Positions 27,582 through 35,769 of a DNA stretch of 64,000 nucleotides are shown here, in pieces (position 1 is the first letter of the stretch; each line of letters begins with the position of its first letter). Location: positions 3,691,142-3,755,141 of the forward strand of contig NZ_CP007597.1 in NCBI RefSeq assembly GCF_000661955.1, in the 5' to 3' direction. Source of the DNA: Stenotrophomonas rhizophila. Lineage in GTDB: Bacteria > Pseudomonadota > Gammaproteobacteria > Xanthomonadales > Xanthomonadaceae. The notes under the pieces are model-generated. The model searched no databases, was not told the origin of the DNA, and saw only the letters and a program-made list of their open reading frames with translations. A program made the position numbers and the translations under genes.

Positions 27582-28292
27582 ATCGACAGCCTGTCCCCCC
27601 GCAGCGCGTCCGTCGCCATCGCCGCCCATGACGTGGGCAAATCCGCGCGTGGCCCGGAGGGTGAAGTCCACATACTGGACAACATTGGCATGACCGTCCA
27701 TGAAGGCGAGAGCATCGCCATCGTCGGCGCTTCAGGTTCCGGCAAGACCACCCTGCTCGGCCTGCTGGCCGGACTGGACCTGCCCAGCCGCGGGCGGGTC
27801 ACGCTGGCCGGGTCGGACCTCAATGCCCTGGACGAGGAAGACCGCGCGCAGCTGCGCGCCCGCGAAGTGGGCTTTGTGTTCCAGAGCTTCCACCTGCTGC
27901 CGGCGCTGACCGCCGAAGAGAACATCGCACTGCCGCTGGAGCTGGCCGGGCGCGAAGATCCCACGCGCGTGCGCGAGGTGCTGGCGCAGGTGGGGCTTAC
28001 CCATCGCGCCCGCCACTACCCGCGCCAGCTGTCCGGCGGCGAACAGCAGCGCGTGGCGCTGGCACGGGCATTCGTGGCCAAGCCGCGCATCCTGTTTGCC
28101 GATGAGCCCACCGGTAGCCTGGACCAGGCCACCGGCCAGCAGATCAGCGACCTGCTGTTCGCCCTCAATGCCACCAGCGACACCACGCTGGTGCTGGTCA
28201 CCCATGACCTGCGGCTGGCCCAGCGCTGCCAGCGCATCTACCGGCTTGATGGCGGCCGCTTGGTGGACAACGCGGCCGGCGTGTCCGCATGA
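27582..28292 (+). CDS. ybbA: ABC transporter ATP-binding protein, YbbA/LolD-like
   Basis: About 236 residues with Walker A GASGSGKTT, Q-loop FVFQSFHLL, signature LSGGEQQR, Walker B ILFADEPTG and H-loop VTHD. It energises the FtsX-type permease encoded next. Start choice is unusual: homology with E. coli YbbA begins at SVAIAAHDVGKS, upstream of the first GTG (27633), yet no ATG/GTG/TTG is in frame there. A GGAG eight bases before an ATC makes ATC the best-placed initiator; CTG at 27591 is the alternative. Confidence 0.85.
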   Translation: MDSLSPRSASVAIAAHDVGKSARGPEGEVHILDNIGMTVHEGESIAIVGASGSGKTTLLGLLAGLDLPSRGRVTLAGSDLNALDEEDRAQLRAREVGFVFQSFHLLPALTAEENIALPLELAGREDPTRVREVLAQVGLTHRARHYPRQLSGGEQQRVALARAFVAKPRILFADEPTGSLDQATGQQISDLLFALNATSDTTLVLVTHDLRLAQRCQRIYRLDGGRLVDNAAGVSA

Positions 28293-30775
28293 ACGTGGTC
28301 ACGCATGCCGCGCGCGCCCTGCGCCGCGAATTCCTTGCCGGTGACCTGCTCACCGTCTTCGCCGCGCTGGTACTCGGTGTGGCGGTGATGACCGCGGTGG
28401 GCACGCTGGTCAACCGGGTCACACTGGCCCTGACCGGCAGCGCCGCGGAGATGCTGGGCGGCGACCTGGGCCTGAACGCCCGCGACGACATCCCGCAGGC
28501 GTTTGCCGAAGCCGCCCGCGCGCGCGGGCTGGCCAACACCCGCATGGTCAGCTTCCCCACCGTGCTGTTCCATGGCGAGGCCAGCCAGATGGCCAACATC
28601 AAGGCGGTCAGCGACGGCTACCCGCTGCGCGGGCAACTGCTGGTCAGCCGCGGCCTGCAGGGCACCTCTCCCGAGCCGGCCGGCGCGCCGCCCGCCGGGC
28701 AGGCCTACGCCGATCCGCGGCTGATGCAGGCGCTGGGCCTGACGGTGGGTGACGCGCTGGAATTCGGCGCGGGCAGCCTCACCGTTACCCGCGTGCTGCA
28801 GGCCGAACCGGATACCTCCGGCGAGCTGATGCAGCTCTCTCCGCCGCTGCTGGTCAACCGCGCCGACGTCGACGCGGCCGGCCTGCTCGGCCCCGGCAGC
28901 CGCGCCTCGTACCGGATGATGTTCGCCGGCGCACCGGAGGCCATCGCCGACTTCCGCGCGTGGCTGGCGCCGCAGGCCAAGGGCTACCGCATCGTCGGCA
29001 TCGCCGACACGCAGCGCGGCGTGCGCGGTGCGTTCGACCTGGCCGGCCGCTTCCTGTCGTTGGCCGCCCTGCTGGCGGTGCTGCTGGCCGGCGTGGCCAC
29101 CGCGCTGGCGGCCAACCGGTTCGCACTGCGCCGGATCGACCAGGTGGCCATCCTGCGCTGCCTGGGCGCGCGCCAACGCGACATTCTCAGCGCCATGGCG
29201 CTGCAGCTGGTGATGCTGGCGGTGCCGGCGTGCCTGGTCGGGATCGGCTTGGGCATGGCCGCGCAGGCCGGGCTGGTGCAGGCGCTGGGCGGGTTGATTC
29301 CCAACCGCTTGCCGCTGCCGCAGGCCACCCCGGCGCTGAGTGGCGCGGGTATCGGCCTGGTGCTGCTGCTGGGCTTCGGCCTGCCGCCGCTGCTGCGGCT
29401 GCGCCGGGTGCCGCCGATGCGCGTGCTCAACCGCAGCTTCGCCGCCCTGCCGCCGAGTTCGCTGCTGGTTTACGTGGCCGCACTGGCAGCCACGGTGGCG
29501 CTGACCGTGCAGGCCACCGGCGATGTGAAGCTGGCCGCCTGGGTGCTGGGTGGATTGGCCGCCCTGGCCGCCCTGGCCGGCGCGCTGGGCGCGTTTCTGC
29601 TGTGGCTGCTGCGTGGCCTGCAGCCGCGCCTGCGCGGGCGCTGGAAGCTGGGCCTGGCCGCCCTCACCCGCCGCCGTGGTCTGGCGGTGCTGCAGCTGGT
29701 GGGGCTGTCGCTGTCGCTGTGCGCGCTGTTGCTGCTGTCGGTGATCGGGCCAGGGCTGCTGGCGCAGTGGCGCGACCGCCTGCCGGTGGACACGCCCAAC
29801 TACTTCCTGATGAACATCCAGCCCGAGCAGCGCGACGCCGTGCTGACCACCCTGCAGGGGCTGGGCGTGGCCGCGCCGGGGATCGAGCCGTTCAGTACCG
29901 GTCGCCTGCTGGCGGTCAACGACCGGCCGCCGCAGCGGCAGGAACGGCAGGACAACAGCAACGACGACGATGATGCCAACCGCCCGGTCAACTTCTCCTG
30001 GCGGCATGATTTCCCGCCGGCCAACACGCTGCTGAGTGGGCGCTACTGGGCCGTCGGCAGCACGGCGGCGGAGGCCTCCATCGAACAGGGCTGGGCCGAG
30101 CGCTACGGGATGAAGCTGGGCGACACGGTGACGCTGCAGATGGGCGAGCAGCAACGCAGCTTCACCGTAACCAGCATCCGCAAGGCCGACTGGGATTCGT
30201 TCCGGGTCAACTTCTTCCTGCTGCTCAACGAAGGTGCGGTGGGCGATGCGCCCTACAACCTGATCACCGCCTTCCACCTGCCACGGGCGCAGGCCACGCA
30301 GCTGGCCGCGCTGACCCGCGATTACCCGAACATCTCGCTGCTGGATATCGACGGGATCCTGCAGCGGGTACGCGAGGTGGTGGACCGGGTGACCCAGGCG
30401 GTGCAGCTGGTGATGGGCTTCAGTCTGCTGGCCGGGCTGCTGGTGCTGCTGGCGGCGCTGCAGGCCACGGCCGGCGAGCGCCGTTACGACAGCGCGGTGC
30501 TGCGCACGCTGGGCGCCACGCGCACCCAGCTGCGCGGGGCGGTGCTGGTGGAATTCGGCGCGCTGGGGCTGTTGTCGGCGCTGCTGGCGGTGGGCGCGGC
30601 GGCGCTGCTGGGCAGCGTGGTGGCGCGGCAGGTGTTCGAACTGACCCTGAGCCCGCCGTGGGGACCGCTGCTGGTTGGCGGCGTGATCGGGGTGGGCCTG
30701 AGCATGCTGGCCGGCTGGTGGGGCACGCGGCGGATCCTGCACACCCCGCCGGCGCTGGCATTGCGCGAGGTGTGA
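28289..30775 (+). CDS. ybbP: FtsX-like ABC transporter permease, YbbP-like
   Basis: An 828-residue permease with a membrane segment near the N-terminus, a large periplasmic domain, a first FtsX/MacB core (about residues 250-375 with ANRFALRRIDQVAILRCLGA), further helices in the middle, a second soluble domain (about 500-690) and a second FtsX core at the C-terminus (about 700-820 with YDSAVLRTLGATRTQL). Such type VII-like transporters act on lipids or periplasmic substrates; substrate unknown. ATGA overlap with ybbA. An Asn/Asp-rich run (DNSNDDDDAN) lies in the second periplasmic domain. Confidence 0.9.
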   Translation: MNVVTHAARALRREFLAGDLLTVFAALVLGVAVMTAVGTLVNRVTLALTGSAAEMLGGDLGLNARDDIPQAFAEAARARGLANTRMVSFPTVLFHGEASQMANIKAVSDGYPLRGQLLVSRGLQGTSPEPAGAPPAGQAYADPRLMQALGLTVGDALEFGAGSLTVTRVLQAEPDTSGELMQLSPPLLVNRADVDAAGLLGPGSRASYRMMFAGAPEAIADFRAWLAPQAKGYRIVGIADTQRGVRGAFDLAGRFLSLAALLAVLLAGVATALAANRFALRRIDQVAILRCLGARQRDILSAMALQLVMLAVPACLVGIGLGMAAQAGLVQALGGLIPNRLPLPQATPALSGAGIGLVLLLGFGLPPLLRLRRVPPMRVLNRSFAALPPSSLLVYVAALAATVALTVQATGDVKLAAWVLGGLAALAALAGALGAFLLWLLRGLQPRLRGRWKLGLAALTRRRGLAVLQLVGLSLSLCALLLLSVIGPGLLAQWRDRLPVDTPNYFLMNIQPEQRDAVLTTLQGLGVAAPGIEPFSTGRLLAVNDRPPQRQERQDNSNDDDDANRPVNFSWRHDFPPANTLLSGRYWAVGSTAAEASIEQGWAERYGMKLGDTVTLQMGEQQRSFTVTSIRKADWDSFRVNFFLLLNEGAVGDAPYNLITAFHLPRAQATQLAALTRDYPNISLLDIDGILQRVREVVDRVTQAVQLVMGFSLLAGLLVLLAALQATAGERRYDSAVLRTLGATRTQLRGAVLVEFGALGLLSALLAVGAAALLGSVVARQVFELTLSPPWGPLLVGGVIGVGLSMLAGWWGTRRILHTPPALALREV

Positions 30776-30804
30776 GGCGGGCGCGGCGCTCAGGCCGCGT
30801 CGCG

Positions 30805-30860
30805 ACCGACCGTGGGTCGGTTGGCGTTTGAAGCGCAGCCACGCATGGCGTGGTTCTGCC
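30805..30860. repeat. Two short palindromes, GTAG-like
   Basis: ACCGACC-GTG-GGTCGGT (30805-30821) and CAGCCACGCATGGCGTGGTTCTGC (30836-30860). The second is a degenerate member of the class whose intact form stands at 61882-61907. Confidence 0.5.
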
Positions 30861-30897
30861 GGGGTTGGCCGACTGCACTCCAGAAAAAAGAAGCGTC

Positions 30898-31192
30898 TCC
30901 GATCGGGCCGGTCGCGAGCGTCAGGGCCCCGTAGCAGCCGCTAGGCCCCTGGCGCAAATGTCCCCCGGCCGCTGGGCGGCCTCCTCCTTTATTTTGCCCA
31001 GGGGCCTACCGGCTGCTACGGGGCTCGGCTTGCGGAAGAACCAAGCAGAATTCTCTGGCGCCGTCGGTGGGTCGGGCGCTGGGCTGCCATGCCCTTGGAG
31101 GCGAAATAAAGGAGGAGGTGGCGGCCGCAGGCCGACGCCGGGGGCGTCGCCGGAAAGGGCATGGGGGCCCAGCGCCCGACCCGCCGCCGGCT
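30898..31192. repeat. Composite long-hairpin element A-B, copy 1
   Basis: Hairpin A: 29-base arms at 30924-30952 and 30998-31026 (27 of 29 paired or near-paired) around a 45-base loop. Hairpin B: 31-base arms at 31066-31096 and 31155-31185 (28 of 31) around a 58-base loop. Both loops contain an A/T-rich core next to CCTCCTCC or its complement. The whole is repeated in reverse near 39.3-39.6 kb. It occupies most of the 500-base gap 30776-31275, in which no gene is seen. Confidence 0.85.
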
Positions 31193-31275
31193 GCGCCGGG
31201 AAAGCGCCAATGCACGTTTCTGCCTGCCCCTCAGATGAGCGAAGAACCTCTTTTTGGCTAAGCGGGTGGACGAAC

Positions 31276-32217
31276 TCAGCGGGCGGCGTCGGCCGGTGCC
31301 TTTTCCACCCACTGCTTGAACACCGCGTCGATCTGCGCGTCCTTCACTTTCTTGCCGTCCTGCAGATCCTGGGCCTGGGTGAACAGCGGAATGATCATCG
31401 CCATCCCGTCCAGCTTCGTTTTCAGGTGCACGCCCGGCGCCTGGCCCAGGAACCCGTCCCAACGCTGGCGGACCTTGGCCCAGTAGCCGGCGGTGGCGGT
31501 CCAGTAGTCGTAGGCCGGTTTGAAGTCGACCTCGGTGGTTTTGGTGTAGTCGTTGAAGCCGAACTCGCGTGCGATCTCCTGCTGGCTGCCGTCGGCGTTG
31601 CGCAGGACCTTGGTGTTGAACTGCTCGTGCGTCCATCCGTTCGGCGTCAGCGTGTGCCGGTTGACCACCGCCAGCGCGTTGTAGTCGCTGCGGCGGGTGT
31701 ACTCACGGCGCGGCAGCGGGCGCCAGCTCAGGTCGCTGGTCCACGTCGCCACGCCGTTGTCGTAGACCCAGGTGCCCGTGCCGCAGTAGCGCGGCGCATC
31801 GCTCACTTCGTACACGCACTGGGTCCAGGCACCGGCGTTGACCGCGGCCGGGATGGTGCGCACCTGCCAGGTCTGGTCGGCACTGAACTCGAACCGGTGC
31901 GGTGCTTCGTACCCCCAATCCTGCCGCCAGTGCTTGGTCACATGGCCGCTCTTGGGATCCACCAGCAGGTGCTGCAGGACCACCCGCGTCGGGCTGTCCT
32001 CCACCACGATCACCACCTCGTTGCCGCCGCTGCGCACGGCCGGCGCGCGCTCGTAACCCGGCTTCAACAGCACCGTCTCGTCGAAGGCGAAATCGACCAC
32101 GTATTCGCCCTTCATCGCCACGATGCTGTCGTGGTCGCGCTGCAGGTTCGAGGGCTGGGCGTGGGCCATACCACTGCCGGCAAGCAGCAGGCACGCACTG
32201 GCTATCTGGTGTTTCAT
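31276..32217 (-). CDS. DUF6607 family exported protein, heme-locus
   Basis: A 313-residue protein with signal peptide (residues 1-20, ending MAHA). The rest is a single domain with many aromatic residues (WRQDWGYE, TGTWVYDNGVATWTSDLSWRPLPRREY, WDGFLGQAPG), matching DUF6607. Family members of unknown function typically sit next to TonB-dependent hemoglobin/heme receptors, as here. It is the last gene of the hemP operon. GAAGGA is nine bases before the ATG. Confidence 0.78.
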   Translation of the reverse strand: MKHQIASACLLLAGSGMAHAQPSNLQRDHDSIVAMKGEYVVDFAFDETVLLKPGYERAPAVRSGGNEVVIVVEDSPTRVVLQHLLVDPKSGHVTKHWRQDWGYEAPHRFEFSADQTWQVRTIPAAVNAGAWTQCVYEVSDAPRYCGTGTWVYDNGVATWTSDLSWRPLPRREYTRRSDYNALAVVNRHTLTPNGWTHEQFNTKVLRNADGSQQEIAREFGFNDYTKTTEVDFKPAYDYWTATAGYWAKVRQRWDGFLGQAPGVHLKTKLDGMAMIIPLFTQAQDLQDGKKVKDAQIDAVFKQWVEKAPADAAR

Positions 32218-32260
32218 CCAAGGAGTTCCTTCAAGGTTGGCTTGCGTCGCATCGTGTTGG

Positions 32261-32857
32261 TTACAGCCGCACCAGCGGCGGCGCACTGCGGTCCAGTGGC
32301 GTCGGCGCCTGGCGCGCCGCCGTGGCGCAGCAGCAGTCGTCGACCCACAGCTCACCGTCTGCGCCTTCCACCCGTGCAATCCGCCGCGCCGCCGTCGCAC
32401 CCAGTGCCGACAGCGAGGCCAGGCTGGCCGACAGCCCCTGGCCGTCGTTGGCATGCAGGCGCAGCGCGCACATCCGCCATGGCTCGCCGCCCAGGCGCGT
32501 GGCCAGCCGGCGCCACAGGCGCTCGGCCACGCCGCCATCGTTGACCGGCTCCGGGCGCGCCGGGAAGGCCGTCACCAGCCGGTCCCAGGCCAGGAAATCG
32601 CTGTCGGGCAGCAGGTACAGCCGCCAGCAGCAGCGTCCGCGCGCATCGGCGAAGCACAGGCTTTCGCGGATGCCCTCGCTGTCCATGCCCTGGCAGGCAT
32701 GGGCCGACACCGCGTGCTTCCAGCCGCCCAGCTCGCTGCTGTCGGGCCGGTACAGGCACAGCACGGTGCCCAACGCCGCCAGCTGCGTTGGCGATGGCAA
32801 CGGTGCCGTACTGCGTGCACCGGCGAACGAACGTACGGCAGACAGGGCTCGGCTCAT
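32261..32857 (-). CDS. Probable heme-utilisation protein (HemS/ChuX-like region)
   Basis: A 198-residue cytoplasmic protein. The N-terminal half (TVLCLYRPDSSELGGWKHAV, then CWRLYLLPDSDFLAWDRLV) resembles proteins annotated as hemin transport factors encoded beside xanthomonad heme receptors. No catalytic motif can be pointed to, and the domain match is from memory of the family pattern only. It starts five bases after the receptor stop and precedes the DUF6607 gene, so it is part of the heme operon. Residues around 70-80 are Cys-rich (GRCCWR). Confidence 0.6.
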   Translation of the reverse strand: MSRALSAVRSFAGARSTAPLPSPTQLAALGTVLCLYRPDSSELGGWKHAVSAHACQGMDSEGIRESLCFADARGRCCWRLYLLPDSDFLAWDRLVTAFPARPEPVNDGGVAERLWRRLATRLGGEPWRMCALRLHANDGQGLSASLASLSALGATAARRIARVEGADGELWVDDCCCATAARQAPTPLDRSAPPLVRL

Positions 32858-32862
32858 GGCGG

Positions 32863-35103
32863 CTACCAGCTCACGGCTAGGCTGGCCGACACGGTGCGGC
32901 CAGGGTTGGTGAAACGATCGGCCACGCTGCTGGTGGACACCAGCGACGAGGTGATCCCGGAATAGTCGATGTAGCGGCGGTCGCCGAGGTTGAACACCCC
33001 GACGTTGATCTTCGCGCCCGGCGCGAAGTCCCAGTGCGCCATCAGGTCCAGCACGCCGTAACCGGCCGGGGCGAACGGCGTGGTGTTGGCCACGGCGGCC
33101 GGCGGCAGGCGGTCCTTGCGCCGGGCGAAGGTGCCCACCAGTTCCACGCCCCAGCGGTCGCGGTCGAAGGCCAGGCCCACGGTGCCACGCAACGGGTCGA
33201 TGGTTGACAACGGCACGTCTTCGGTCTTGTTCTGGCCGTGTGCCCACGCCACCGAACCGTTCAACGACCAGCCGTCCAGCGCGCTGCTGAGCTGGCCGAA
33301 CTCGATCCCGGCCTTCAGCTCGGCGCCGTAGATGTCCGCGTCGGCCACGTTGCGCGACTGGAAGACCTGCAGGCCCTGGTTGTTGAACCCGACAAAACCC
33401 TGCGACTCGATGAAATCCTTGTAGCGGTTGTAGTAGCCGCTGACGCTGGCATACGCGGCCGCGCCGATGAAGCGCACGCCCAGTTCCAGGCCATCGCTGG
33501 TTTCCGGCTTGAGGTCCGGGTTGGGAATGGCGGTGTAGCCGAACTGCACATTGGTGAAGCCCAGGTTGACGTCATTGAACGGCGGCGAGCGGAAGCCATG
33601 CGCGTACCCGGCAAACAGCGACCACTGGTCGGCAAAGCGCCAGACCAGGCCCAGTTTCGGCGACACACTGGTCTTGGTCAGGTCCGACACGGCCACGCCG
33701 GGGTTGTCGGTGCTGAAGATGCCATCGGCTTCCGGGCGCAGTTCGTAATGGTCCACGCGCACGCCGGGCACCAGCGACAGGCGTCCATCGGCGAAGCGCA
33801 TTTCATCCTGCACGTACAGGCCCAGCTCGGTGGTCTTGCTGATCGGGAAGTCGCGCACCGGGAAGGTGTCGGGCAGGATCGTGGTGTTCACCACGCCCTT
33901 GGCGTTGACCTGGAAGCCGTCGCGCTTCTGGTGGGTCTCCGTCCAGGTGCCTTCCAGCCCGTAGGTCAGTGCATGCTCGACCGACCCGGTCTGCAGGCCC
34001 TTGTGGAACACCGCCTGCAGGCCGTACACGCGCTGGTCGAAATTGAATTCGCGCTCGCGGCGGCTGGCGTTGTCGCCGCTGCCCCGGTTTTCATAGGTGC
34101 GCTGGGTGGTTTCGCTGTCCTGCCGGTACACCTGCCAGGACAGGTCATCGGCGAAGCCCTGGCCCAGGTTGTCCATCTCGTGGCCGAACGACACGCGGGC
34201 CCGGGTCTGGTGGTCGCGCGCCTTCATCGCGGTGGTGGTCGCGGCGGCGATCACCGGCGCAGGGGGCGCCACCGACGACAACACGTTGGTGTCCACGCTG
34301 TCTTCGTTGCCTTCCACGGTCAGCTTGAAGCGCTGGTCTTGGCTGGGCGCAAACACCAGCTTGCCCAGCACGCTGCGACCGTCGCGGTCCTGCGGGTTGG
34401 CCGCGGTGCGGGTGCTGTCATTGCTGCGCCGGTCGCCCATGCTTTGGGTTTCCTGGCCCTGGCGGTGGTTGACGTTGACCATGCCGCTCCAGCGGTCGCC
34501 GCCGAAGGCGGTGGTGACGCTGCCCAGCAGCCCGTCCCACTGCCCGTCGTAGCCAAACTTCAGGCCGACGTAGCTGTTTTTGCCGTCCTTCAGATAATCG
34601 GCCGGGTCCTTGGTGACAAAGGCGACCACGCCGCCCAGGGCGTCCGACCCGTACAGCGCGCTGGCGGGTCCGCGCACGATTTCCACGCGCTTGAGCGTTT
34701 CCAGATCGGTGAAGTTGCGGTTGGCATCGGAGAAGCTGCCGATCGCGAAGGCCTTGGGCATGGCGATGCCGTCGGTCTGGATCAGTACGCGGTTGCCGTC
34801 CAGGCCACGGATGCGGATACCGCCCAGGCCGAACCGCGCCGGGCTGCTGGTTACCGACAGGCCCGGTTCGTAGCGCACCAGGTCTTTGAGGTCGCGCACC
34901 AGGTGGTTGTCCAGCTGCTCGCGGTCGATCACATCGACAGTGGCCGGCACGTCGCTCAGCGCGCGTGCGGTGCGCGTGGCGGTGACCTGCACGGGATCGA
35001 ACTGGCGCGCGTCGGGTGCAGCATCAGCATCGGCAGCCGCATGCGCGGCCATCGGCAAGGCCAGCCACAAGGCGGCGCTCAGGGCAGTCGGACGGTTCTT
35101 CAT
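32863..35103 (-). CDS. TonB-dependent hemoglobin/heme receptor
   Basis: A 746-residue outer-membrane receptor. Signal peptide (residues 1-22, ending AAHA), then a plug domain from about 35 to 170 (VQVTATRTARALSDVPATV, IRIRGLDGNRVLIQTDG, EIVRGPASALYGSDALGG), then the 22-strand barrel. HGFRSPPFNDVNLG and IPNPDLKPETSDGLE correspond to the FRAP and NPNL motifs of heme receptors. The C-terminus ends in SASLAVSW with terminal aromatic residue. It imports heme with TonB energy. It is second in the operon after hemP. Confidence 0.9.
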   Translation of the reverse strand: MKNRPTALSAALWLALPMAAHAAADADAAPDARQFDPVQVTATRTARALSDVPATVDVIDREQLDNHLVRDLKDLVRYEPGLSVTSSPARFGLGGIRIRGLDGNRVLIQTDGIAMPKAFAIGSFSDANRNFTDLETLKRVEIVRGPASALYGSDALGGVVAFVTKDPADYLKDGKNSYVGLKFGYDGQWDGLLGSVTTAFGGDRWSGMVNVNHRQGQETQSMGDRRSNDSTRTAANPQDRDGRSVLGKLVFAPSQDQRFKLTVEGNEDSVDTNVLSSVAPPAPVIAAATTTAMKARDHQTRARVSFGHEMDNLGQGFADDLSWQVYRQDSETTQRTYENRGSGDNASRREREFNFDQRVYGLQAVFHKGLQTGSVEHALTYGLEGTWTETHQKRDGFQVNAKGVVNTTILPDTFPVRDFPISKTTELGLYVQDEMRFADGRLSLVPGVRVDHYELRPEADGIFSTDNPGVAVSDLTKTSVSPKLGLVWRFADQWSLFAGYAHGFRSPPFNDVNLGFTNVQFGYTAIPNPDLKPETSDGLELGVRFIGAAAYASVSGYYNRYKDFIESQGFVGFNNQGLQVFQSRNVADADIYGAELKAGIEFGQLSSALDGWSLNGSVAWAHGQNKTEDVPLSTIDPLRGTVGLAFDRDRWGVELVGTFARRKDRLPPAAVANTTPFAPAGYGVLDLMAHWDFAPGAKINVGVFNLGDRRYIDYSGITSSLVSTSSVADRFTNPGRTVSASLAVSW

Positions 35104-35291
35104 GGAGGGCGGGCGATTGGCGTGACGCGGAAGGAGACCCCCGACCGACGCCAGCGACCCAAGCCGCTGACGAAGAATCGAGGGGGAGAGAGCGGTGGTG
35201 CATGGCGTGCCCGCCGGGTCCGGGGGGAGGTGCGGACCCGATGGGCCATGCGCGGGCGGGTAGCGGTGCAGCTGGGCTGCCTGGCGGTAGA

Positions 35292-35315
35292 CAGCCGACC
35301 AACGGTCGGCTCTAC
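35292..35315. repeat. GTAG palindrome
   Basis: CAGCCGACCAACGGTCGGCT followed by CTAC lies between the receptor gene and hemP, within what should be one operon, so it may form a hairpin in the polycistronic mRNA. Confidence 0.7.
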
Positions 35316-35321
35316 CCGGCT

Positions 35322-35519
35322 CTATTTGGTCAGGATCAGCTTGTCGTTGCTGGTATGGCGCAGGCGGTAGAAGCGGTCGCCGTGCTGGATCAGGATTTCG
35401 CGGCGTCCCTTGAGCAGGGCTTCGCTGTCGATCACTTCTTCGGGCGGGACCACGCGCACCGGACGGTCGCGGAGGGTCAGCGTTTCGGGGCGCAGCAGTA
35501 CAGCAGCTTGAGTGTTCAT
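35322..35519 (-). CDS. hemP: Hemin uptake protein HemP
   Basis: A 65-residue HemP/HmuP-type protein. The conserved C-terminal block runs EALLKGRREILIQHG, YRLRHTSNDK and LILTK. Known members in other proteobacteria activate or assist heme receptor expression, probably through RNA or DNA contact. It is the promoter-proximal gene of the heme operon, just downstream of a Fur-box-like site. The inner ATG (MNTQAAVLL) is preferred over one 18 codons upstream that would include the operator. Confidence 0.88.
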   Translation of the reverse strand: MNTQAAVLLRPETLTLRDRPVRVVPPEEVIDSEALLKGRREILIQHGDRFYRLRHTSNDKLILTK

Positions 35520-35547
35520 TCGTCTGGACTCGTGCGAGGGGCGAGTC

Positions 35548-35566
35548 AAATGATAATGATTCTCAG
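35548..35566 (-). promoter_or_regulatory. Fur-box-like operator of the heme operon
   Basis: AAATGATAATGATTCTCAG contains GATAATGAT, the core of the Fur consensus, about 30 bases before the hemP start. ATTCTCA recurs 24 bases further upstream, which may mark a second weaker site. The surrounding DNA is locally AT-rich. Iron repression is the expected effect. Confidence 0.7.
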
Positions 35567-35666
35567 TTGACAATCAACAACCATTCTCACTTTGATTGAT
35601 GGCATTGATGATTGATTTGCTGTTTTCGATTGATCGCATCAATCGCAAGGTGCGCACGAACCGCGC

Positions 35667-35750
35667 GTTAGAGCCGAGCGTTGCTCGGCTGGGCCACCGG
35701 GATGTCCGGTTGATCGGCCAATCCAGCCGGGCAGAGCCCGGCTCTACGGG
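35667..35750. repeat. Two GTAG palindromes
   Basis: 35667-35693 (TTAGAGCCGAGCGTTGCTCGG, signature with one change) and 35723-35750 (CCAGCCGGGCAGAGCCCGG then CTAC) face each other in the 196-base gap between hemP promoter region and the aldo-keto reductase 3' end. Confidence 0.7.
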
Positions 35751-35769
35751 GGGCGCGCCGGGACGCGTA

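Noticed and set aside
28238..30742. An 834-codon minus-strand frame opposite ybbP
   Set aside because: Composition is Gln/Arg/His-rich with no domain, typical of an antisense shadow.
31060..31200. Possible small ORFs within the A/B hairpin elements
   Set aside because: Open frames exist only because of high GC; they coincide with palindrome arms and have no ribosome site or conserved protein pattern.
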